DNA from: Streptomyces fructofermentans
GTDB lineage: Bacteria > Actinomycetota > Actinomycetes > Streptomycetales > Streptomycetaceae
Assembly: GCF_014651055.1 (NCBI RefSeq)
Contig: NZ_BMWD01000004.1
Span: 1-64,000 of the forward strand
DNA: 64,000 bases
Reading direction: 5' to 3'
Both the position numbers and the translations under genes were made by a program. The notes below the pieces were generated by a model. The model was not told the DNA's origin. It searched no databases and was given only the letters and a program-made list of their open reading frames with translations. Below are positions 43,692 to 53,637 of this stretch, one piece after another (the first letter of the stretch is position 1; each line of letters opens with the position of its first letter).

Positions 43692-45365
43692 ATGGGGGCG
43701 GCAGTGGCGGACGACGCATTCGATTTCAGGCCCGGGGCACAGGTCCCGCTCTCGGGCTCCGCGGGACAGACGGCGGCGACCTTCGCGCTGGCCTCGGCGG
43801 CGTACCGGGACAGTCCCGTCGACAAGATCCTCGAGGCCAACACCGAGTGGCACGAGTCGAAGGTCGCTCCGGGCCGCGCCTGGGCGACGATCTTCAAGCC
43901 GAACCTGGGCGAGGCCTTCTCGCGCGCGGTGCAGCTGCGGATGCTGGGCGGCGGCCGGAAACCGCTCATCCAGTCGTTCGGCACCGATCCGCAGGCCGTG
44001 GTCGAGCACTGCCTCGCGGCGAACCGCATCCGCAAGGAACGCGACAGCTGGCTGACGGCCGTGATGGCGCTGACCGGCATCATCTTCCTGCCGGGCCTGA
44101 TCGTCTGGCTGCTGGTCTTCCAGATCCGCCGGACGGTCGCGAAGTCCGAGGACAAGCGGGCCGGCGCCCTCGCCACCACGCTCCTGATCGGGGTGGCCGC
44201 GCTGGCGGTGCTTTTCCTGGTCAAGATGCCGTTCACCGGGTTCTGGGCCTGGTACGCCCGCGCGGCCGTCGTCGCGCCCGTGCTCGGCTGGCTCTGGGCG
44301 AAGCAGATCTGCGAGCGCACCGCGGGCGACCTGCGGGAGCGCTGGAGCAGCCTGCTGGCGGGCGGCGGCATCGGAGCCAAGATCCCCGAGGCGGTGCCGG
44401 GCAGCCCCGGCGAGACGGCGGCGGAACGGCTCCGCCAGGGCCTGGCCCGGCTCGGCGCCGAGCAGCAGTCCAACTCGGTCTTCTACGCGGGCCCCAAGGG
44501 AATCCTCGGGATGGGCACGCGCTGGGGGAGCTGGCAGCTCGCCGAGGAGCTGACGCAGGCCGATCCGGGCAAGGAGATCCACCCGTTCCGCAGCTGGGAC
44601 GTGATCCGGTCGATCCACGACAAGCTGCGCATGCTGGAGCGCGGCCCGCTCAACACCGGCGGTTTCCCCGCGCCTTCGATCAAGCACTGGGTGGTCACCC
44701 CCGTCGGCGAGAACGCCAAGGCGGTGTCCAGGCCGGGCGGTACGGACGTGGACGCGTACCAGGTCAAGTCCCACGCCATACAGGAGATCTGCAACAAACA
44801 GCAGTTCGGCAGCGGTGACCGCCACTACCTGGGTGTCCAGTGGACGCTCTGGGACGGCCAGTTGGTCATCACGATGCTGATCACGGTGACCGTGCTCCAC
44901 GAGACCCTCCGCATCGAGGTCACCGGCCACGCGCTGGGGCCCGTGCACTCGCTCTTCACCAGCGCGCCCGAGGCCAAGGTGAAGGAGGTCGCCAAGACCG
45001 TCAGGTTCTGGGAGACCCGTGAGCAGAAGCTGCCGCTGGTCGACGCCGACGAGGTCGTACGGCTCGCCGTGCGCGCCCCGTTCACCTGGTATCCGCCGGT
45101 CCTCGACTGGCTCGGCGGCAAGCTGGTCCTGCCGGAGCCCTTCGGTCTGCGCCATGCCTGGGCGGCCCAGCCGTGGCGGCACCGCTTCATGGCCGACGAC
45201 GCCCTGCGGGCCGCGACGCCGGTGCTGCGGGTCGTGCACGCCGCCGCGATCCGTGTCCTCGACGACAACGGCGTGGACACCGAGAAGTTCGGCAACCGCT
45301 CGTCGTTCCTGAGCACGTCCGTCCAGGACGCCTCACCGAGGAAGGCCGACGTGTACGACGCCTGA
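43692..45365 (+). CDS. Hypothetical two-helix membrane protein
   Basis: A 557-residue protein with an N-terminal soluble part, two or three hydrophobic helices (about 122-143, 160-175 and 182-201) and a ~350-residue soluble C-terminal region with another hydrophobic stretch near LVITMLITVTVL (~393-404). I do not recognise a family; the location between the EF-G-like and HIT genes is typical for Streptomyces. The start is ATG 43692 or GTG 43704, the latter with GATGGGGGCGG just upstream. A 9-bp stem at 45408-45439 lies between it and the convergent HIT gene. Confidence 0.7.
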   Translation: MGAAVADDAFDFRPGAQVPLSGSAGQTAATFALASAAYRDSPVDKILEANTEWHESKVAPGRAWATIFKPNLGEAFSRAVQLRMLGGGRKPLIQSFGTDPQAVVEHCLAANRIRKERDSWLTAVMALTGIIFLPGLIVWLLVFQIRRTVAKSEDKRAGALATTLLIGVAALAVLFLVKMPFTGFWAWYARAAVVAPVLGWLWAKQICERTAGDLRERWSSLLAGGGIGAKIPEAVPGSPGETAAERLRQGLARLGAEQQSNSVFYAGPKGILGMGTRWGSWQLAEELTQADPGKEIHPFRSWDVIRSIHDKLRMLERGPLNTGGFPAPSIKHWVVTPVGENAKAVSRPGGTDVDAYQVKSHAIQEICNKQQFGSGDRHYLGVQWTLWDGQLVITMLITVTVLHETLRIEVTGHALGPVHSLFTSAPEAKVKEVAKTVRFWETREQKLPLVDADEVVRLAVRAPFTWYPPVLDWLGGKLVLPEPFGLRHAWAAQPWRHRFMADDALRAATPVLRVVHAAAIRVLDDNGVDTEKFGNRSSFLSTSVQDASPRKADVYDA

Positions 45366-45508
45366 GGCACTCGCGCGAGGGGGGCGCCCGCGTGGTCTCC
45401 CCCTTGCGCCCGGGCCGGGGTGCCGGGACGGGCCCGGGCCGTGCGGGCGCGCACGAGGGAGGCCCGGACGGACGGCGGGAACCCGGCCGCGGACTCAGTC
45501 GGAGGCGC

Positions 45509-46057
45509 TCAGGCGGAGGGCCACGCGTCCGCGAGCATCTTGCGGGTGTCGGCGAGCAGTTGGGGCAGCACCCGCGTGTGTCCGACGACCGGCATGAAGT
45601 TCGTGTCGCCGCCCCAGCGCGGGACGACGTGCTGGTGGAGGTGCGCGGCGATGCCCGCTCCCGCGACGGAACCCTGGTTCATGCCGATGTTGAAGCCGTG
45701 CGCCCCGGAGGCGGCGCGCAGGGCGGTCATCGCCTGCTGCGTCAGCGCGCCGAGTTCGGCGGTCTCCGGGACGGTGAGGTCGGTGTAGTCCGCGACGTGG
45801 CGGTAGGGCACGACCATCAGGTGCCCGCCGTTGTACGGGTACAGGTTGAGCACCGCGTAGACCTGCTCGCCGCGCTTGATGACGAGGCCGTCCTCGTCGG
45901 ATTTCGCCGGGATCGAGCAGAAGGGGCAGCCGTCGTCGGCCCCGGGGCCGGTGGGCTTGTTCTCCCCCTGGATGTACGCCATGCGATGAGGCGTCCACAG
46001 GCGCTGGAACGCGTCCTGCGTCCCCACTCCGATCTGCTGCTCCGGCTCACTCGTCAT
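45509..46057 (-). CDS. HIT family nucleotide hydrolase/phosphorylase
   Basis: A 182-residue HIT protein with a zinc-type CPFC (44-47) and the HxHxH motif at H139, H141 and H143. The mycobacterial homologue in this cluster is an Ap4A phosphorylase, so a nucleotide-processing role is likely. The ATG at 46057 is preferred: a TATGCT hexamer ends seven bases upstream, which places +1 near the ATG and suggests a leaderless message. An open frame running on to 46573 is the repeat tract. Confidence 0.88.
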   Translation of the reverse strand: MTSEPEQQIGVGTQDAFQRLWTPHRMAYIQGENKPTGPGADDGCPFCSIPAKSDEDGLVIKRGEQVYAVLNLYPYNGGHLMVVPYRHVADYTDLTVPETAELGALTQQAMTALRAASGAHGFNIGMNQGSVAGAGIAAHLHQHVVPRWGGDTNFMPVVGHTRVLPQLLADTRKMLADAWPSA

Positions 46058-46064
46058 GTCATGC

Positions 46065-46070
46065 AGCATA
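46065..46070 (-). promoter_or_regulatory. -10 hexamer of the HIT gene
   Basis: TATGCT on the minus strand ends seven bases from the HIT ATG. No -35 with proper spacing was found. Confidence 0.4.
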
Positions 46071-46456
46071 TGGCTTCGCCCGTTCGCGGCGTGTCGCCGG
46101 GTACCGCGTCGAACGGCCCGCGGCCCCCGCCCCACCGCCGGAGGGCCGCGGCGGCAGCACTGGAGGGCCGGGCAGGTACCGCGCGACGCCATTGCCGGTG
46201 TTCCGCGGGAAGCCCGCGCCGGGGCCCGTGAGGACCGCGTCACACCCTTCCCGGACGGCCGCACAGGGCGCTCGGACCGGAGCGACCGCCGACAAGCCGA
46301 CCACCGCCCCTTACGCCCCGTACCCCCGTACGCCCCGTACGCCTCATGCACCTCATACGCCCCGCACACGGCCGGGCACACCCCGTACATCTCGTGCGCC
46401 CCGCTCACCCCGTGGGCCTCGCCCTGCCCACCTGGTGCGCCCCACGCCCCGCGCCG

Positions 46457-46505
46457 CGCACCTCGCACCTCGCACCCCGCACCCCGCACCCCGCACCCCG
46501 CACCC
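46457..46505. repeat. Heptamer tandem repeat between HIT gene and thrS
   Basis: Seven head-to-tail units of CGCACC[C/T]. Upstream (about 46308-46375) are looser 9-mers based on TACGCCCCG. The interval 46058-46624 carries no gene apart from these arrays, the HIT promoter and the thrS terminator. Confidence 0.85.
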
Positions 46506-46580
46506 GCGAACAGGGCCACCGCCCCGTACCGGCTCCGGCGGCCGGAACCCGCGGTGCCGTCCGTCTGCGGCAACGGGAAA

Positions 46581-46610
46581 GGCCCCCGGGAGCGTGTGCT
46601 CCCGGGGGCC
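46581..46610 (-). terminator. Terminator of thrS
   Basis: A perfect 13-bp stem, GTGT loop, 14 bases past the thrS stop. Confidence 0.75.
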
Positions 46611-46624
46611 CCGCCTGCCGTGCG

Positions 46625-48610
46625 TCAGACCTGCGTGCGCTCCTCGACGACCTTCGCGATCTTCGCGATGGCCTCGTCGAGCGGAATCCCGTTCTCCTGG
46701 GAGCCGTCGCGGTAGCGGAAGGAAACGGCACCGTTGGCCATGTCCTCGTCACCCGCGATGACCATGAACGGGACCTTCTGCTTCTGGGCGTTGCGGATCT
46801 TCTTCTGCATGCGGTCGGACGACGAGTCGACCTCGACCCGCAGGCCCTTCCGCTTCGCCTCGGCCGCGAACGCCTGGAGGTACTCCACGTGCGCGTCGCC
46901 GATTGGGATGCCGACCGCCTGGACGGGCGCCAGCCACGCCGGGAACGCGCCCGCGTAGTGCTCAAGGAGCACGGCGAAGAAGCGCTCGATGGAACCGAAG
47001 AGCGCACGGTGGATCATGACCGGCCGCTGCTTGGAGCCGTCGGGGCCGGTGTACTCCAGGTCGAAGCGCTCCGGCAGGTTGAAGTCGAGCTGCACGGTCG
47101 ACATCTGCCAGGTGCGACCGATGGCGTCCTTGGTCTGGACGGAGATCTTCGGGCCGTAGAACGCGGCGCCGCCCGGGTCCGGGACCAGCGGGAGGCCCTG
47201 CTTCTCGGCCACCTGCCGCAGCGTCTCGGTGGCCTCCTCCCAGATCTCGTCCGAGCCGACGAACTTCTCCGGGTCCTTGGTGGACAGCTCCAGGTAGAAG
47301 TCGGTGAGGCCGTAGTCGCGCAGCAGGTTCAGGACGAAGGTGAGCGTCTTGTCGAGCTCGTCCGCCATCTGCTCCTTGGTGCAGTAGATGTGCGCGTCGT
47401 CCTGGGTGAAGCCCCGGGCACGGGTCAGGCCGTGCACGACGCCCGACTTCTCGTACCGGTACACGGTCCCGAACTCGAAGAGCCGCAGCGGCAGTTCACG
47501 GTACGAACGGCCGCGCGCGTCGAAGATCAGGTTGTGCATCGGGCAGTTCATGGGCTTGAGGTAGTAGTCCACGCCCTCGTCGAGCTGCATGGGCGGGTAC
47601 ATGCCGTCGGCGTACCAGTCCAGGTGGCCCGAGGTCTCGAAGAGCTTCCCCTTGGTCGCGTGCGGGGTGTAGACGAACTCGTACCCCTCCTCCTCGTGCC
47701 GGCGGCGCGAGTAGTCCTCCATGACCCGGCGGACGACACCGCCCTTCGGGTGGAAGACGGCGAGGCCGGAGCCGATCTGGTCCGGGATGGAGAACAGGTC
47801 CAGCTCGTTGCCCAGCCTGCGGTGGTCGCGCTTCTCGGCCTCGGCGAGGAAGTCGAGGTGCGCCTTCAGCTCCTCCTTGGAGGGCCACGCGGTGCCGTAG
47901 ATGCGCTGGAGCATCGGGTTCTTCTCGCTGCCCCGCCAGTACGCGGCGGCGTTGCGCATCAGCTTGAACGCCGGGATGTTGCGGGTGGTGGGCAGGTGGG
48001 GACCGCGGCAGAGGTCCTTCCAGCACAGCTCGCCGGTCTTGGCGTCGAGGTTGTCGTAGATGGTCAGCTCGCCGCCGCCCACCTCGACGTCCGCGCCGTC
48101 GCTCGCGTCCTGCGCGGCCACGGAGCCCTTGATGCCGATGAGCTCCAGCTTGTACGGCTCGGCCGCCAGCTCCTCGCGGGCGTCCTCGTCGGTGACGACG
48201 CGGCGCGAGAAGCGCTGCCCGCGCTTCTGGATCTCCTGCATCTTCTTCTCGACGGCCTTGAGGTCCTCGGGCGTGAAGGGCCTCTCGACGTCGAAGTCGT
48301 AGTAGAAGCCGTCCTTGACCGGCGGGCCGATGCCCAGCTTGGCCTCGGGGAAGAGCTCCTGCACGGCCTGGGCCATCACGTGCGCGGTGGAGTGCCGCAG
48401 GATGTTGAGGCCGTCCTCCGAGGAGATCTCGACGGGCTCGACGGTCTCGCCGTCCCGGACCTCGTACGCGAGGTCCTTGAGCTCGCCGGCCACGCGGGCC
48501 GCCACGATGGTGCGCTGCCCGGCGAAGAGCTCGGCCGCCGTAGTGCCCGTCGTCACCACGCGCTCTTCCCGCTCGGAATCGCGTTGGATGACCACACGGA
48601 CGTCTGACAC
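46625..48610 (-). CDS. thrS: Threonyl-tRNA synthetase
   Basis: ThrS charges tRNA-Thr. The 661-residue product has the N-terminal TGS domain (1 to ~60), editing domain with [12 protein letters not shown], the zinc/active-site region [10 protein letters not shown], class II motifs and the C-terminal anticodon-binding domain. The GTG start has GGAGAG upstream and fits Streptomyces ThrS; the open frame goes on for 170 codons upstream but is not coding. No T-box-like leader was recognised. Confidence 0.97.
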   Translation of the reverse strand: MSDVRVVIQRDSEREERVVTTGTTAAELFAGQRTIVAARVAGELKDLAYEVRDGETVEPVEISSEDGLNILRHSTAHVMAQAVQELFPEAKLGIGPPVKDGFYYDFDVERPFTPEDLKAVEKKMQEIQKRGQRFSRRVVTDEDAREELAAEPYKLELIGIKGSVAAQDASDGADVEVGGGELTIYDNLDAKTGELCWKDLCRGPHLPTTRNIPAFKLMRNAAAYWRGSEKNPMLQRIYGTAWPSKEELKAHLDFLAEAEKRDHRRLGNELDLFSIPDQIGSGLAVFHPKGGVVRRVMEDYSRRRHEEEGYEFVYTPHATKGKLFETSGHLDWYADGMYPPMQLDEGVDYYLKPMNCPMHNLIFDARGRSYRELPLRLFEFGTVYRYEKSGVVHGLTRARGFTQDDAHIYCTKEQMADELDKTLTFVLNLLRDYGLTDFYLELSTKDPEKFVGSDEIWEEATETLRQVAEKQGLPLVPDPGGAAFYGPKISVQTKDAIGRTWQMSTVQLDFNLPERFDLEYTGPDGSKQRPVMIHRALFGSIERFFAVLLEHYAGAFPAWLAPVQAVGIPIGDAHVEYLQAFAAEAKRKGLRVEVDSSSDRMQKKIRNAQKQKVPFMVIAGDEDMANGAVSFRYRDGSQENGIPLDEAIAKIAKVVEERTQV

Positions 48611-49507
48611 CGGACTCTCCTGCCTGAAGGTGGGCGCGCCGCCACTCGCGTGCGCAGACCCGAATCGTACCGAGCCGGGGCCTCCGACCGCGAAACGGTT
48701 TGCCCGCCGGCCCGATCCCCCGGCCCCCGCAGGGCTCCGCGCGGCCCCGCACATCCCTCGGAGGGCCGCCAGGACCGCCCCGGAGGACCGTCGGACGCCT
48801 CCGGAGGAGTTCCGGGTCCCGCCGCGGCACCCCGTCGGCCGCTGCGGCCCCGCCTCGTCCACCCGTACGGCCGCCGCGCTCGGCCCCCGGCGATCCGCCG
48901 TCCCCCGCCACGGCTCGGCACCCGCCCCGCTCCGGCGGACCGGGGCGGGTGCCCGGCGGGCCGCCCGGCCGTCCCGGCGGAGGCCTCTGCTCGTACGCGG
49001 CCTCGGCGCCCCCATGCGCGCCTGGGCGCTCCGGCACGGACCGCACCCGACGGCGGCCCCGGCCTCGGCACCCGCCGCCGCACATGAGAGCCGCAGGAGC
49101 CGCCAGGGCCCCTGCCGCACATGACGGCAGGTCGCCGGTCATCGGTCGCCGGTCTCCCGTCTCCGGCCCAGGGGGTCGCCGGTGACCGGGCAGGGCCTTC
49201 CCGGCCGCGCGGGGTGGTGCGACCCCGGGGCCGCACCGCCCGAGCCCTGGCCGCCACCGCCCGTCCCGCCGTGCGCGAGCACTCCCGCCGACGGCCTCCG
49301 AGGGCCCGCGGTGCGGGCCACGGCCCATGCGTACGCCCCGCCCGACGGACCGGCGAATCCGGCGCACTTCGCCGCCGGGCCGCTGAACTGCGGATACCCG
49401 CACCTCCGTCGCCCCCTGTCCGCGTACGACGCAAACAGCCCGGGTATCACAAAAGGGGCAGGGGGCGGCGCGTCAACTGCCGAGGGTGAATGAGGAGTTG
49501 TTTGCTT
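48611..49507. other. Intergenic region upstream of thrS
   Basis: No convincing gene in 897 bases. It holds a 12-bp GC stem at about 48918-48952 and three copies of GGTCGCCGGT near 49130-49185. Divergent promoters for thrS and the exonuclease should lie here. AT content rises at 49420-49510, just before the exonuclease gene, the most likely promoter area. Confidence 0.55.
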
Positions 49508-50233
49508 ATGACGTGCTGGTACGAGGGACCCCTGGCCGCGTTCGGAACCGGGACGACGGGTGCGGACGTCGAGACCGACCGGATCGTGTCGGCCGCTGTC
49601 GTCGTCCAGGACGCCCGCGGCAGCCGGCCACGCGTGCGTCGCTGGCTGGTCGATCCGGGGGTGCCGGTGCCCGAGGGGGCGACGGCACTGCACGGGCTGA
49701 CGGACGACCATCTCCACCGCAACGGCCGCTGGCCGTCGCCCGTGATGGACGAGGTCGTCAGGGCGCTGGCCGAGCAGAGCGCGGCGGGGCGACCGCTCGT
49801 GGTGATGAACGCCCCCTTCGATCTGACGCTCCTGGACCGGGAGTTGCGCAGGCACCGGGCGTCCGGCCTCGACCGCTGGTTCGAGAACGCGCCGCTGCGC
49901 GTGCTCGATCCGAGCGTCCTGGACAGCCACCTGGACCGCTACCGCAAGGGCCCGCGCACACTCACCGACCTGTGTGCGCACTACGGCGTGGAGCTGCGGG
50001 GAACGCACGACGCCGCGGTCGACGCACTGGCCTCCCTCGAACTCGTACGGGCCGTCGGGAGCCGTTTCGCGACCCGCATGGAGCGGCTCTCACCGGCCGA
50101 ACTGCACACCCTGCAGGCCGGCTGGCACGCGGCCCGGGCGCGCGGGCTCCAGGCCTGGTTCGCGCGCGGCGGCGCGGAGGAGTCGGGCGATCCGGCCTGG
50201 CCGATGCGCCCGGGGCTGCGGGCGGCGGCCTGA
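49508..50233 (+). CDS. DEDDh-type exonuclease homologue with lost first catalytic motif
   Basis: A 241-residue protein related to the DnaQ/RNase T exonuclease family. Normal members begin with FDTETTG, whose Asp and Glu hold the metals; this one reads FGTGTTG (residues 12-18), with Gly at both places. The middle Asp (NAPFD) and the last His-x4-Asp (HDAAVD) remain. The rest of the fold looks intact, with a C-terminal ~40-residue extension ending in RPGLRAAA. The start ATG follows GAGGAG by 11 bases; an ATG at 49490 is in frame but has no ribosome site. Either an inactive protein or a recent mutation. Confidence 0.8.
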   Translation: MTCWYEGPLAAFGTGTTGADVETDRIVSAAVVVQDARGSRPRVRRWLVDPGVPVPEGATALHGLTDDHLHRNGRWPSPVMDEVVRALAEQSAAGRPLVVMNAPFDLTLLDRELRRHRASGLDRWFENAPLRVLDPSVLDSHLDRYRKGPRTLTDLCAHYGVELRGTHDAAVDALASLELVRAVGSRFATRMERLSPAELHTLQAGWHAARARGLQAWFARGGAEESGDPAWPMRPGLRAAA

Positions 50234-50257
50234 GCCGCACCGCGCGGAAGCGCACAA

Positions 50258-50290
50258 AAAGGCCGGTCCGTCTGGGACGGACCGGCCTTT
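50258..50290. terminator. Bidirectional terminator between exonuclease gene and tRNA-Val
   Basis: A 12-bp perfect GC stem, extended by AAA/TTT to 15 pairs, 3-base loop, with A and T runs on both sides. It is 24 bases past the exonuclease stop and six from the tRNA 3' end, serving both directions. Confidence 0.8.
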
Positions 50291-50295
50291 CCCGG

Positions 50296-50367
50296 TGGGC
50301 GATACTGGGTTCGAACCAGTGACCTCTTCGGTGTGAACGAAGCGCTCTCCCACTGAGCTAATCGCCC
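50296..50367 (-). tRNA. tRNA-Val (CAC), copy 1
   Basis: A full 72-base cloverleaf: 7-bp acceptor GGGCGAT/ATCGCCC, D arm GCTC/GAGC, anticodon arm CTTCG/CGAAG with loop TTCACAC giving anticodon CAC, T arm with TTCGAAC, discriminator A. The CCA end is not encoded. It reads the GUG codon, one of the commonest Val codons in GC-rich genomes. Confidence 0.97.
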
Positions 50368-50416
50368 GGGAACGCACCGAACAATACAGGTCTTCGTGCG
50401 GTTCCTTCAAACCGCT

Positions 50417-50887
50417 TCACGGCTCGCGCGCGGGGCCGCGTCGCAGTCGTCCGGCCAGCCCCCGCCGCCCCGCGCGCATCATCAGGGCGTGGTTGGCGCG
50501 GAAGGCCGGTCTGCCGGGCACGGCCAGCCGCCGCAGCAGCGGCTTGGTCACCCGTACCTCCTGGTCGTACATGGCGCGTGTCGCCGGCCCGTCGGACGTG
50601 AGGGTCCACCGGGCCCAGCCGTCCACGTCCCCGGTCATCGCGATCTCCAGGACCCCGGCCGCCGGGTCGCGGCGTGTCTCCCGTGCGGTGAGGACCAGGT
50701 CGTAGGGCAGCACGGAGCGGATCCGCAGGAGACCGGTGCGCTCGTCGATGGGCGTCACCTCCCGCACCTGGGGCCACCATTCGGGGTAGTGCTCGGCGTC
50801 GGCGAGCGCCTCGTAGACGTCGTCGAGGGGCGCGGCGATGCTCCACAGGCTGCGGAAGCGGTAGTGCGTCCAGTCCTTGCGCGTCAT
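50417..50887 (-). CDS. SRPBCC family lipid/ligand-binding protein
   Basis: A 156-residue START/polyketide-cyclase-like protein: an N-terminal strand (RFRSLWSIAAPLDDVYEALADAE), the YPEWWPQV turn, then strands and a C-terminal helix with a basic tail. It could bind a small hydrophobic ligand. It lies beside tRNA-Val copy 1 and is not obviously in an operon. An enormous open frame across this gene on the same strand is a shadow of other genes. Confidence 0.8.
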   Translation of the reverse strand: MTRKDWTHYRFRSLWSIAAPLDDVYEALADAEHYPEWWPQVREVTPIDERTGLLRIRSVLPYDLVLTARETRRDPAAGVLEIAMTGDVDGWARWTLTSDGPATRAMYDQEVRVTKPLLRRLAVPGRPAFRANHALMMRAGRRGLAGRLRRGPAREP

Positions 50888-51115
50888 GCCCCGAGTCTGC
50901 CGGTCCGCGGTCCCGCCGCCCAGGACCCGGCGCGCACCCGCATGCCCGGCCCCGGACACCCCCATCGCCCCCCACCGGCCTCTCGGCTCCCACCGGCTTC
51001 CCAGCTCCCACCGGCCTTTCGGCTCCCGCCCGTGCGGTGACCAGGTCCTGATCTGAGTAGCCGCTGAGTACGCGCGCTCATGCCGCGCGGAGTGACCGGA
51101 ACCACACTCGCAGGC

Positions 51116-53581
51116 ATGACGAACATTCCACCCCCGGCCGAGGAGCTGCGCCTCCTGGACCACGAGTTGCGGCAACTGGACGCGCGCAGGTCCCAGTTGC
51201 TGGTCCGCAGGGCCTGGCTGCTCGGCGTGCTCCAGGCGGCGGCCGTGCCGGCCGCTCCCGCACCGCGCGGCCGTCGGCCGGAAGCCGGCGCCCCCGGCGT
51301 GCAGAACGTCCTGCTGGTCCTCGGCGGTGTGCTCCTGACCGTCGCGGCCGTCGCGTTCACGCTGGTCAGCTGGGGCCACCTGGGGATCACGGGGCGGGCG
51401 CTCGTGCTCGGCGCGGTCACCGCCGCCGCGCTCGCCGTGCCCGTGCCGCTGCTGGCGCGCGGCCTGCGCTCGACCGCGGAGTCCGTCGCGGGTCTGGGGC
51501 TCGCGCTCACCGCGCTGGACGCCTACGTCCTCCATGAGGTGGCCTTCCCCGAGGTGGACGGCACGGCGTACGCGGCCGCGGCGACCGCGCTGCTCGCCGT
51601 GCTGTGGGGGGCGTACGGGATCTCCTCCGGCGCCCTTCGTCTGCCCCTGCCCGCCGCGACTGCGGCGGCCCAACTGCCGCTGCTGCTCTGGGTGGCGGCC
51701 GCGGACGCGGGCGAGCACACCATCACGGCGGCGCTGCTGGTGACGGCCGCGTTCGACACCGTGGTGGCGCTCCGGGTCTCCGCGCGGTCCGTCCGTGTCG
51801 TCGCCTCCGTCGGCGCGTACGGGGCCGGAGCCCTGGGCGCCCTCGCGGCGGGCCTGCTCTCGTGGGACGCGGCAGGGCCGAGCGCCGCCGCCCGTGCGGC
51901 GGCGCTCCTCCTGCTCGCCGCGGCCGTCGCGACGGCCGCCTCGTGGGCCGGCTCCGAGCGCGGGGCGGCGCCCTGGCTCGCACTGACGGGCGGGCTGCTC
52001 ACCGTGGCGGCCGCCGGCGGCGTGCTGCGCGCGGCACTGCCCGGGGCGTGGACGGTCCCGGCCTGTCTGGCGGTCGGCGTCGCGCTCCTGGCGGCGCGCT
52101 CCGAGCGGCTGCCCACTGCGGTGCGCCGAGGTCTGCGGTGGGCCTCGGGGGCCGTGCAGGCCCTGGCCGTCGTCTGGGCCCTGCCCCTGGTCACGGTGGT
52201 GGTCCTGGGTCCCGCCGCGTGGGCGGCGCGGGTGTGGTCCGGCGCTCCCGCGGACGCCCGGGAGGCGGCGGTGGCCGCCGGCTCCTGGCCCACGGGAACG
52301 GAGACGGGCCCGCTGGTCCTGGCGGCGGTCGCCGCCGTCCTGGTGCTGTCGTCGCGGGGCGCCCCGTACCGCGCCTGGGCTCTCGGCGGTGCCGCCGCCG
52401 CGGCCTGGACCGCGGTGCTCGCCGTGCCCGCGACGCTCGAACTCCCTTATGCGGCGGCCCTGTCGGCGGAGGGGGTCCTCGTGGCGGCGGCCCTCGCGTC
52501 CGCGGTGTACGCGTCGGTGTCCCGGGCCGGGCGCGCCCCGGAAGCCGAGCGGGCGGGCGGAGAGGGCGGGGCCTCCTCCCCCGGCGGCGGCCGCGTCCCG
52601 TTCCTCCTGGCGCTCCCGCGCGGCGCGGCCGTCCTGGCGGCGACCGCCACTGCCGTCGCCACCTCTGTCCACCTCGCCGTCCTGGCGCTGGCGGCCGAGA
52701 CGCCGACGCTCGTCGTCCTCGCGGTGCTGACCGTCCTGTTCGCGACGGCCGGGGTCCTGCTCGGGGACGAGCCGCGCGCGATCACCGCCGCCGCGTCCCT
52801 CGCGTACGCGGCAGCGCTGGCCTGCGCCGCGGGAGGGTCCCTGGGACTGGCTCCGCACCACACGGCCCTGCTGGTCCTGGCGGTCCCCGTCGCGGCGGCG
52901 CTGCTGGCCGCACGGCTCGGGGACGGCACTCCGGGCCGGGCCGTCGAGGTCACGGGAGCGGCCGCCGCGCTGCCGGCCGTGGGCCTGGCGGTCCAGGACC
53001 CGCCGGTGCTCGCCCTGGTCCTCGCGCTGTGCGGTGTGATCGCCGCGGGCACGGCGGTCCGCCCGGACCGCCGGTGGGCCGGGCACGCGGCCGCTGCCCT
53101 GTTCGTCCTGGCCGCCTGGGTGCGGCTGGCGTCCTGGGAGGTCGGCGCCCCCGAGGCGTACACGCTGCCGGTGACCGTGCCCGCCCTCGTCGTCGGGTTC
53201 GTCCGCAGGAGGCGGGACGGCCGGGCCTCGTCCTGGACGGCGTACGGGCCCGGCCTCTCGGTGACGCTGGTGCCGAGCCTGCTCGCGGCCTGGGGCGACC
53301 CGCACTGGCTGCGGCCCCTGCTGCTGGGGGCGGGCGCGCTCGCCGTGACCCTCGTGGGCGTACGCCACCGGCTGCGGGCGCCGATCGTGATCGGCGGGGG
53401 CGTGCTCGTCCTGGTCGCCCTCCACGAACTGGCCCCGTACATCGCCCAGGTCGCCGGCGCCCTGCCCCGCTGGGTGCCCCCGGCGCTCGCCGGTCTGCTG
53501 CTGCTCGCGCTGGGTGCCACGTACGAACAGCGTCTGCGGGACGCCCGGCGGGTGCGGGACGTGCTCGGCAGGATGAACTGA
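51116..53581 (+). CDS. SCO7613-type polytopic membrane protein
   Basis: An 821-residue Ala/Val/Leu-rich membrane protein with roughly 20 or more hydrophobic segments spread from about residue 65 to 800. A short charged coiled-coil-like N-terminus (EELRLLDHELRQLDARRSQLL) precedes them, and the C-terminus is basic (YEQRLRDARRVRDVLGRMN). This layout is what NCBI calls the SCO7613 C-terminal domain-containing family. Function unknown. The ATG at 51116 was chosen from the N-terminal motif; an earlier ATG at 51080 would add 12 residues. It converges on the PL26 gene. Confidence 0.8.
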   Translation: MTNIPPPAEELRLLDHELRQLDARRSQLLVRRAWLLGVLQAAAVPAAPAPRGRRPEAGAPGVQNVLLVLGGVLLTVAAVAFTLVSWGHLGITGRALVLGAVTAAALAVPVPLLARGLRSTAESVAGLGLALTALDAYVLHEVAFPEVDGTAYAAAATALLAVLWGAYGISSGALRLPLPAATAAAQLPLLLWVAAADAGEHTITAALLVTAAFDTVVALRVSARSVRVVASVGAYGAGALGALAAGLLSWDAAGPSAAARAAALLLLAAAVATAASWAGSERGAAPWLALTGGLLTVAAAGGVLRAALPGAWTVPACLAVGVALLAARSERLPTAVRRGLRWASGAVQALAVVWALPLVTVVVLGPAAWAARVWSGAPADAREAAVAAGSWPTGTETGPLVLAAVAAVLVLSSRGAPYRAWALGGAAAAAWTAVLAVPATLELPYAAALSAEGVLVAAALASAVYASVSRAGRAPEAERAGGEGGASSPGGGRVPFLLALPRGAAVLAATATAVATSVHLAVLALAAETPTLVVLAVLTVLFATAGVLLGDEPRAITAAASLAYAAALACAAGGSLGLAPHHTALLVLAVPVAAALLAARLGDGTPGRAVEVTGAAAALPAVGLAVQDPPVLALVLALCGVIAAGTAVRPDRRWAGHAAAALFVLAAWVRLASWEVGAPEAYTLPVTVPALVVGFVRRRRDGRASSWTAYGPGLSVTLVPSLLAAWGDPHWLRPLLLGAGALAVTLVGVRHRLRAPIVIGGGVLVLVALHELAPYIAQVAGALPRWVPPALAGLLLLALGATYEQRLRDARRVRDVLGRMN

Positions 53582-53600
53582 CGCCCTGCCGCCCCGTGTC

Positions 53601-53627
53601 GGGGGCCGGGCCCGCCGCCCGGCCCCC
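53601..53627. terminator. Bidirectional terminator between membrane-protein gene and lyase gene
   Basis: A perfect 11-bp GC stem with a 5-base loop sits in the 56-base gap between the two convergent stops. Confidence 0.65.
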
Positions 53628-53637
53628 GCCGCGTGTC

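Noticed and set aside
46457..46505. CRISPR-like array
   Set aside because: Units are only seven bases with no spacers.
46058..46573. N-terminal extension of the HIT protein
   Set aside because: The in-frame extension is the tandem repeat tract and lacks homology; the promoter hexamer sits at the shorter start.
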